Source of the DNA: Acinetobacter tjernbergiae DSM 14971 = CIP 107465
GTDB lineage: Bacteria > Pseudomonadota > Gammaproteobacteria > Pseudomonadales > Moraxellaceae
Length of the DNA stretch: 64,000 bases
Reading direction: 5' to 3'
Assembly: GCF_000374425.1 (NCBI RefSeq)
Contig: NZ_KB894371.1
Location: forward strand, 23,199 to 87,198
Of the stretch, positions 59,401 to 64,000 are shown one piece after another; the first letter of the stretch is position 1, and every line of letters starts with the position of its first letter. The translations under genes were made by a program, and so were the position numbers. Under the pieces are notes generated by a model that was not told the DNA's origin, searched no databases, and saw nothing but the letters and a program-made list of their open reading frames with translations.

Positions 59401-59768
59401 TAGAACCAGCCAATGATCTGGGTTCGGCAAAAGCAAAAAATAAACAAGAGGATTTTTTATCGGTCATTTTACAGCGTGTAAATGATGTATTTATTACCGA
59501 TAAGCTAACAGATCAGGACATGATTAATTATGTCTACACCGTGGCAGACAAGATGTCTGAAAACACTAAAATGATGAAGCAGATTCAAAACAATACCCGT
59601 GAACAAGCGATGTTGGGGGAGTTTGATAATGCTTTGGATGATGCAGTGCTCGATAGTAATACGGCACATACTGAACAAATGACACAGCTGATGAGTGATC
59701 CAGCCAAGATGAAGCAGTTTGCCAATATTATTTATGATGTATTGGTGAGTCAGCAAAAAACAAGATGA
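56496..59768 (+). CDS. hsdR: Type I restriction enzyme R subunit
   Basis: HsdR is the ATP-dependent translocase and nuclease of the type I complex. The 1090 residues show the PD-(D/E)xK nuclease near the N-terminus (Asp168, Glu182-x-Lys184), the SF2 motor with Walker A SAGSGKS (residues 344-350), DEAH box (459-462) and FTATPKDKT, and motif VI-like QTLSRLNRTYPGK. A helical C-terminus that docks to HsdM/S follows. The start could be GTG 56496 or ATG 56508; neither has a clear ribosome site. Placed after abi in the same operon, 25 bases from it. Confidence 0.95.
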   Translation: MTRKMRSDVTLETIFQQDIITQMQSHGWQVGSPQGYNREKALYEQDVLDFVQKTQDKEWQKFKSIFPNDTERHFLDTVVAQLKKADMNATDIESRSYGTLGVLRHGLKTRGTRFSFCQFKPEHGLNTELNEIYKQNICRVVPELVYSPYANKAEFEATGKQAKKWRIDLVLFINGFPVATLELKSEFKQAVQNAMAQYKKTRLPKDPETNKPEPLLTFKRGALVHFAVSQYEVYMATYLNGDNTYFLPFNKGTKEQGAGNDVPEDVNEYATGYLWNEVLTPDSLLNIIGNFIHLQIDEKEDWEGRKYKKESLIFPRYHQWKVVTKLVEDSLVEGTGQKYLIQHSAGSGKSNSIAWTAHQLSSLYDANNNKMFDSVIVVTDRTILDAQLQDTIYQFEHADGVVGRINNKEGDGSKSEKLANALEIAQPIIIVTIQTFPHVLKAIENSTSLKERKYAVIADEAHSSQSGSTARQLKETLMLDERDEHDQLTSEDVLDAVMASRKGSQNLSFYAFTATPKDKTLQLFGRLPNPELPLSKTNKPEAYHVYSMRQAIEEGFILDVLKNYTNYKVIYKLKQKIEEKDDQVDAKKAKIKLNQWVRLHDHNISQKVRVIIEHFKKNVMGLLGGQAKAMVVTSSRKEAVRYKQAFDKYVAEQNYANIQAMVAFSGEVEFADHDADSGHLVGQKFTESNMNPNLKGREMRKAFDSDDFQVMIVANKFQTGFDQPKLSAMYVDKKLGGVECVQTLSRLNRTYPGKAESGTFVLDFFNEPQEILDAFQPYYQTAELADVSNPDIVYDLVEKLKSARIFLMTEVEQFVEAFYSKNKSNAALANICKPAMQRWQQRYSQAVNDYDVTKNRLEITKRTGEPVLIANAENEFAEAKKARDALEIFKKDLGSFSRFYEFMSQIVEYDDKELEKISLFARTLRPLLREQAADEDVIDLSNVSMSHYRLSKIRQQDIQLKADSTEHKLEPANDLGSAKAKNKQEDFLSVILQRVNDVFITDKLTDQDMINYVYTVADKMSENTKMMKQIQNNTREQAMLGEFDNALDDAVLDSNTAHTEQMTQLMSDPAKMKQFANIIYDVLVSQQKTR

Positions 59769-59798
59769 CAATAGATAAAGCTAAAGGTTATTGAATTC

Positions 59799-62192
59799 AT
59801 GGAATTAGACGAATTTAAACAAAAATTTAATTTGCCTCGTATTAGTGACTATGTTGCACTTTTATCTCAAGAACAAAAAAAATGGTTCTGGGAGTTGTTT
59901 TGGGAAATTAAGCAAGTATTTCCTAATATAGATATTTATCATGCGGGTTCTTCCAAATATGGATATTTAGGGTTTGGAAGAAAGAAAGTTCAAGCAAAGA
60001 GAGTAGAAGATTTCTTATTTGTACTTCATTTAGAAAAGAATGGAAATTTTATACTGTACATCGCAGATCAAACATATAGATTATTACGTGTTGATGAGGA
60101 TGTCCTACCACAAGGATATGATCAATCTGTACAAAAAGAATTAAATTTAAAGGACTGGCTAGATCAGGTAAAGACATTCACTGAGGAGTTAGACTTAGAT
60201 TATTCAGGTGAAGATTTATACCCTGTAAATTATGAAGTAGAAGACTATTTTACAACTTTAGAAGCTTACAATTTTTTAAAAACAAAATATCAGAAAATTA
60301 AGGAAGCAACTAAGAAAATAGTTGGATTTAGAAATAATTCTAATCGAGAGTTAGCTTTGATTTTAGAAAATTCTAGACCTTCTTTGTTTATAGGTGTAGA
60401 CCCAGAAGACAACCAATACTTTAAATTTAATTTTATTGATAACAATTCGAAAATATTCGGTAAATATGATGAAAATGAAGGGCGTCATGATGGTTTGAAG
60501 TCTCATGCTCCTAGTTTGTATAAGGGCAATAAAGCATATTACATTGAGATAAATAGTTTAAGTGATTTAGAAAAATTTTGTGAATGGTATGAATTGGATA
60601 CACATCAATCATTAGACAACAGTAATTCAAAGGAAAATAAAGAAATGTTGAATAAGATGGTACAACCATTAAATCGTATCTTATTTGGTGCTGCTGGGAC
60701 GGGGAAAACTTTTAATACAATCAATCACGCACTTTCGGTTATTGAAGATAAGTCCCTAGAAGATTTGGAAAAAGAAAAGCGTGAATATCTAAAAAATAGA
60801 TTTGATGAGTATAAGAATAAAGGACAGATTAAGTTTGTAACTTTTCATCAGAGTTTTAGTTACGAGGATTTTGTAGAGGGCATTCGAGCTGAAACAGTAG
60901 AAGATAATGAGGGTAAAAAAAATATCGAATATCCTGTAGTTTCTGGGGTATTTAAATCATTGTGTGATATTGCTCAATCAAAAGTAATTTTAGAAAGCCA
61001 AAAGAACAATTTTGATCCTAGTGCAAATGAAATATGGAAAATGTCTTTAGGAAGAGCAGGAGAGGATGAGGATATCTTCGATTACTGCATTAAAAATCAT
61101 TGTGTACTTCTTGGATGGGGAGATGACATAAACTTTTCTGGTGCTACTAACCGTAAGCAAGTTGAAGAGATTATGGATGAAAATGGTTATGAGGATTATC
61201 GTAAAAAATATCCTTCAGCTTCAAGATTTGTAAATGATTTTAAAAACAAAACAAAAGTTGGTGACTTAATCATCATTTCTGATGGGAATTATAAATTCAG
61301 AGCTATTGGTGAAATAAGTGGTAATTATGAACTACTACCTGATAGTGATGATGCACCTAGATACGTTCAAAAGAAATCTGTTAAATGGCTTAAATTGTTC
61401 AAACCGAGCCTAAATGTAGAACAACTATTTGATAAAGTTCTTTCGCAACAAACAATTTACAACTTGGCGAATGCAATAAATCTTACCAAACTTAAAAATC
61501 TTTTAGATAGTCACCAAAAGGAAGACAATGATAAGAAATTCGTGCTGATCATCGACGAAATCAACAGAGGTAATATTTCTCGTATATTTGGTGAACTCAT
61601 TACCTTAATTGAAGAGTCGAAGCGTCAAGGGGCAGAAGAACAGCTATCTGTTACATTGCCATATTCTAAATATGAGCTTACTGTTCCAAACAATCTATAC
61701 CTTATTGGTACGATGAACTCTTCTGACCGCTCTTTAACAGGTTTAGATATTGCTTTACGTCGTCGATTCACTTTTATTGAGATGCCACCTCAACCAAATC
61801 TATTGAGAGATGTGAGTGTTGATGGTGTAGATATTGAACGATTATTAACAGTTATCAACCAACGAATTGAAATCTTAATTGATCGTGATCATTGCTTAGG
61901 TCATGCTAATTTCATGAATTTAAAAGAGAAACCAACTTTAGAAAATTTGTCAGATATTTTTAAGCAGAAGGTCATTCCACAATTACAAGAATACTTCTTT
62001 GATGACTGGGCAAAGATAAATTTAGTTTTAAATGGCAATGGAATGCTTAAGCCAAAACCTGTAGAAAAAACCACAATATTTCCGAATGTAGATTCTGAAG
62101 ATTTAGGTTACTTTGAAGATAAAAAAACTTGGGAGTTGGTACCAACATCGTTCAAGTCGATTGAAAGTTTTGCAAAGATTATTCAGCATTGA
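59799..62192 (+). CDS. mcrB: McrB-like AAA+ protein with an inserted EVE-like domain
   Basis: McrB is the GTP-using AAA+ subunit that drives the McrC nuclease against modified DNA. The 797 residues start with an unrecognised region (about 1-280). Walker A GAAGTGKT is residues 297-304. Walker B LIIDEINR (Asp586, Glu587) and the McrB signature GTMNSSDRS (637-645) follow much later. Between them, residues about 410-525, is an extra domain with IWKMSLGRAG...LLGWGDD...KVGDLIIISDG...FRAIGEISGNYEL. This is the PUA/EVE-like pattern known to bind modified bases. The insertion inside the AAA+ module is notable. mcrC follows; the reading frames almost overlap. Confidence 0.88.
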   Translation: MELDEFKQKFNLPRISDYVALLSQEQKKWFWELFWEIKQVFPNIDIYHAGSSKYGYLGFGRKKVQAKRVEDFLFVLHLEKNGNFILYIADQTYRLLRVDEDVLPQGYDQSVQKELNLKDWLDQVKTFTEELDLDYSGEDLYPVNYEVEDYFTTLEAYNFLKTKYQKIKEATKKIVGFRNNSNRELALILENSRPSLFIGVDPEDNQYFKFNFIDNNSKIFGKYDENEGRHDGLKSHAPSLYKGNKAYYIEINSLSDLEKFCEWYELDTHQSLDNSNSKENKEMLNKMVQPLNRILFGAAGTGKTFNTINHALSVIEDKSLEDLEKEKREYLKNRFDEYKNKGQIKFVTFHQSFSYEDFVEGIRAETVEDNEGKKNIEYPVVSGVFKSLCDIAQSKVILESQKNNFDPSANEIWKMSLGRAGEDEDIFDYCIKNHCVLLGWGDDINFSGATNRKQVEEIMDENGYEDYRKKYPSASRFVNDFKNKTKVGDLIIISDGNYKFRAIGEISGNYELLPDSDDAPRYVQKKSVKWLKLFKPSLNVEQLFDKVLSQQTIYNLANAINLTKLKNLLDSHQKEDNDKKFVLIIDEINRGNISRIFGELITLIEESKRQGAEEQLSVTLPYSKYELTVPNNLYLIGTMNSSDRSLTGLDIALRRRFTFIEMPPQPNLLRDVSVDGVDIERLLTVINQRIEILIDRDHCLGHANFMNLKEKPTLENLSDIFKQKVIPQLQEYFFDDWAKINLVLNGNGMLKPKPVEKTTIFPNVDSEDLGYFEDKKTWELVPTSFKSIESFAKIIQH

Positions 62193-62203
62193 TAGGGGCA
62201 AAT

Positions 62204-63523
62204 ATGTCTGATCTGATAACCGTCAGAGAATATGCATATCTTAGTGTTGCATATGCAGGATGCCCTGAATCAACTATAGATCATGCTTATATTTCTTCAT
62301 CTGCTTTTGATCATTTGTGTGAACTCTCAGCATCATTTTCTCGACATGGTGCAAAGGTATTTGAATTAGCGGGACGTAGAAAACTCAGACTAGATCAATA
62401 TGTCGGAGTTCTCGAAACCAAATGCGGTACACGTATTGAAATCTTACCGAAGCATGTTGATATAGAGCCTAGTGAATCTAATGAAATGGTGATTGCAAAA
62501 GAACGTGAGCTTTTAAAAAAGATGCTTAAGGTATCTTTGCATTTACCATATCGCGATGCTGGTGAGGCAAATTTAAGTCGTTTTAAACAGCCTATACATG
62601 AGTGGATCATAGATCAGTTTCTTTGTAACTTTGAAAAACTTATTCAACGCGGTTTACGCTTTGATTATCAACGTGTACAAGAAGAGCAAAAGTATTTGAG
62701 AGGGCAATTACAGCATGTGAAACATATGCGGCAATCCCCAGCAAGAAAGCATATTTTTCCGATTGAGCACGACATCTATGAAGTTGATCGCCCTGAAAAT
62801 AGGTTAATTAAAACAGCATTAGAAGTTGTTTGTAAAAAAACACGAAGTTCTAAAAATTGGAAACTTGCTCAAGAACTTCGCTTAATGACTGGAGAAATTC
62901 CAAAGAGTCAAAATATTGCTCAAGATTTTAAACAGTGGCAGTCAGGGCGTTTACTCGTACTATATGCAGATATAAAACCTTGGACTGAGCTGATTTTAAG
63001 TGAATATATGCCTGTATCTACTCAAGGTGGTTGGCGTGGAATGAGCCTATTGTTCCCAATGGAAAGATTGTTTGAGCATTATGTTGCTTATCATTTACGT
63101 CGAATTTTAAAAGATTGGAAAGTAAAAACACAAGCATCAAGTCAACATATATGTACACATGAAAATAGACAAATTTTTAAGTTAAAACCAGATATCTACA
63201 TTGAAAAACAAAATAAAAAAATTGTGTTGGACACAAAATGGAAATTGATTGATCAAAATAACTTGTCAGGACGATATGGCTTGAAAGATAGTGATATTCA
63301 GCAAATGTTTGCGTATAGTCATCATTATTTACAGCATAGTAGCGAAGTAATTCTTATATATCCATATCGTAAAGATAAATTTTATCAGCCATTACCTCAA
63401 TTCGCGTTTAATGCAACTGATAATAGAGCTCTTTTAAAAGTAATACCTTTTAATCTAGATAAGCCAGATGATATAAAAAATTATATTTTTGCCCCAACTC
63501 AAAATATTGTTTTATTGAAATGA
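62204..63523 (+). CDS. mcrC: McrC-like nuclease subunit
   Basis: McrC is the partner nuclease of McrB. The 439 residues end in a PD-(D/E)xK core: LKPDIYIEKQNKKIVLDTKWKLI (Asp, then Asp-Thr-Lys). An N-terminal beta-rich segment and a MERLFEHYVAYHLRR block before the nuclease are typical of McrC. Start ATG 62204 has a GGGG site; the longest frame would begin five codons earlier at TTG and overlap mcrB by four bases. It ends the defence island in this window. Confidence 0.9.
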   Translation: MSDLITVREYAYLSVAYAGCPESTIDHAYISSSAFDHLCELSASFSRHGAKVFELAGRRKLRLDQYVGVLETKCGTRIEILPKHVDIEPSESNEMVIAKERELLKKMLKVSLHLPYRDAGEANLSRFKQPIHEWIIDQFLCNFEKLIQRGLRFDYQRVQEEQKYLRGQLQHVKHMRQSPARKHIFPIEHDIYEVDRPENRLIKTALEVVCKKTRSSKNWKLAQELRLMTGEIPKSQNIAQDFKQWQSGRLLVLYADIKPWTELILSEYMPVSTQGGWRGMSLLFPMERLFEHYVAYHLRRILKDWKVKTQASSQHICTHENRQIFKLKPDIYIEKQNKKIVLDTKWKLIDQNNLSGRYGLKDSDIQQMFAYSHHYLQHSSEVILIYPYRKDKFYQPLPQFAFNATDNRALLKVIPFNLDKPDDIKNYIFAPTQNIVLLK

Positions 63524-63745
63524 GCTGGTTGAAAATTAGTAAAGAGCTTAATGGCTATTCTCTCTGAAGAACTCTATCAGCTGATAAAATATTGGTTAGG
63601 CGACTTTTGTACACCTTATGATTGATCAGGTGAATGTGATCGGTCAATATTTATTTGACTGCTTATGTCTATGGTTCAAATTTTAAGTAAGTAATTTGTT
63701 GAATAGCTAAATTAGGTCAGTATACTATTGTAACCCGAATCCTGT
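63524..63745. other. Intergenic region mcrC / IS982
   Basis: AT-rich, no family-like gene. A 23-codon frame from ATG 63550 may be a gene fragment but is too short to judge. The left end of the insertion sequence should lie near 63725-63745. I cannot define the inverted repeat, since only one end is in the window. Confidence 0.35.
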
Positions 63746-64000
63746 TTAAGCCACTGATTCCATAATTTGAATTTTTGGCTTATTTCGTTGGGTTAATTGA
63801 TATGCACATAACGATGCATAAATCCCACTTAGAAATCCATGAATACTACGTGCCTTACTCGTCACTAAATTGTATTGTCCTTTCAATAAGCTAAATAACG
63901 TTTCTATCTTATTACGTTGTTTTAAGTGATATTCATCTTGTGCACAGAGTTGAACAGTCCGCATGTTCTTTCGATGATACGTAATTAAATCAATACCTTG
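63746..64000 (-). CDS. IS982-family transposase, C-terminal part
   Basis: The frame is open to the window edge, so the gene begins beyond 64000. The visible end reads LITYHRKNMRTVQL, then RNKIETLFSLLKGQYNL and ARSIHGFLSGIYASL, typical of IS982-type DDE transposases (the Glu of the catalytic triad is in RNKIETLF). These insertion sequences are common in Acinetobacter. The stop TAA is at 63746-63748. Confidence 0.9.
   Translation of the reverse strand, partial: QGIDLITYHRKNMRTVQLCAQDEYHLKQRNKIETLFSLLKGQYNLVTSKARSIHGFLSGIYASLCAYQLTQRNKPKIQIMESVA
63746..64000 (-). mobile_element. IS982-family insertion sequence, partial
   Basis: The transposase end lies at 63746, and the element continues beyond the window. 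Its presence next to mcrBC fits a mobile, variable region. Terminal inverted repeats and target duplication are not resolvable. Confidence 0.7.

Noticed and set aside
43630..64000. CRISPR array in the defence island
   Set aside because: No regularly spaced short repeats with unique spacers were seen anywhere in the window, and no cas genes are present.

Overview
The window reads as a chromosomal segment of an Acinetobacter species (Gammaproteobacteria, Moraxellaceae). The inference rests on an Omp33-36-type porin with two paralogues, AT-rich coding sequence, and the housekeeping genes and their arrangement. No species is claimed.

Positions 1 to about 42.5 kb are core genome. In order: the 3' part of a metallo-beta-lactamase-fold/di-iron protein; guaB; glmM-pdxH-recJ; two tandem Omp33-36-like porins; prfB with its programmed +1 frameshift; an ArsR regulator with an Old Yellow Enzyme (nemA-like); waaA-rsmE; an MscS channel; a DUF805 protein; acs; an isochorismatase-family hydrolase beside an AsnC regulator; the dimethyl sulfone pair msuE-sfnG; an orphan LuxR-type response regulator; the Omp33-36 porin; a 1.3 kb AT-rich gap holding a candidate small RNA; a membrane diguanylate cyclase; uvrA; a TetR-MDR-DUF1304 cluster; tenA; a DUF475 protein; a YajR-like transporter with ssb; a LysR regulator divergent from a pirin; an FAD oxidoreductase with a methyltransferase; and tRNA-Thr(UGU).

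From about 42.6 kb to the right edge the content is accessory. It starts with an unrecognised membrane protein, then two copies of a 26-27 bp C-rich repeat that resembles integrase-associated repeats. Next come a frameshifted fic gene, two related YagK/YfjJ (inovirus Gp2-like) proteins, a frameshifted small gene and an AlpA-type regulator. This looks like a decayed phage-satellite or integrative element whose integrase is not in the window.

About 48.9 to 63.5 kb is a defence island: a methyltransferase-HNH pair, a CoiA-like nuclease, a type I restriction-modification operon (hsdM-hsdS-abi-hsdR) carrying a HEPN-type Abi gene, and an McrBC-type system whose McrB has an EVE-like domain inserted in its AAA+ module. 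The window ends inside an IS982-family transposase.

The items I would check first are the EVE-containing McrBC, the Abi gene inside the hsd operon, the spaced 33 bp leader repeated in front of two satellite genes, the paired Gp2-like proteins of which one lacks the His-x-His motif, and the candidate small RNA near 24.1 kb.
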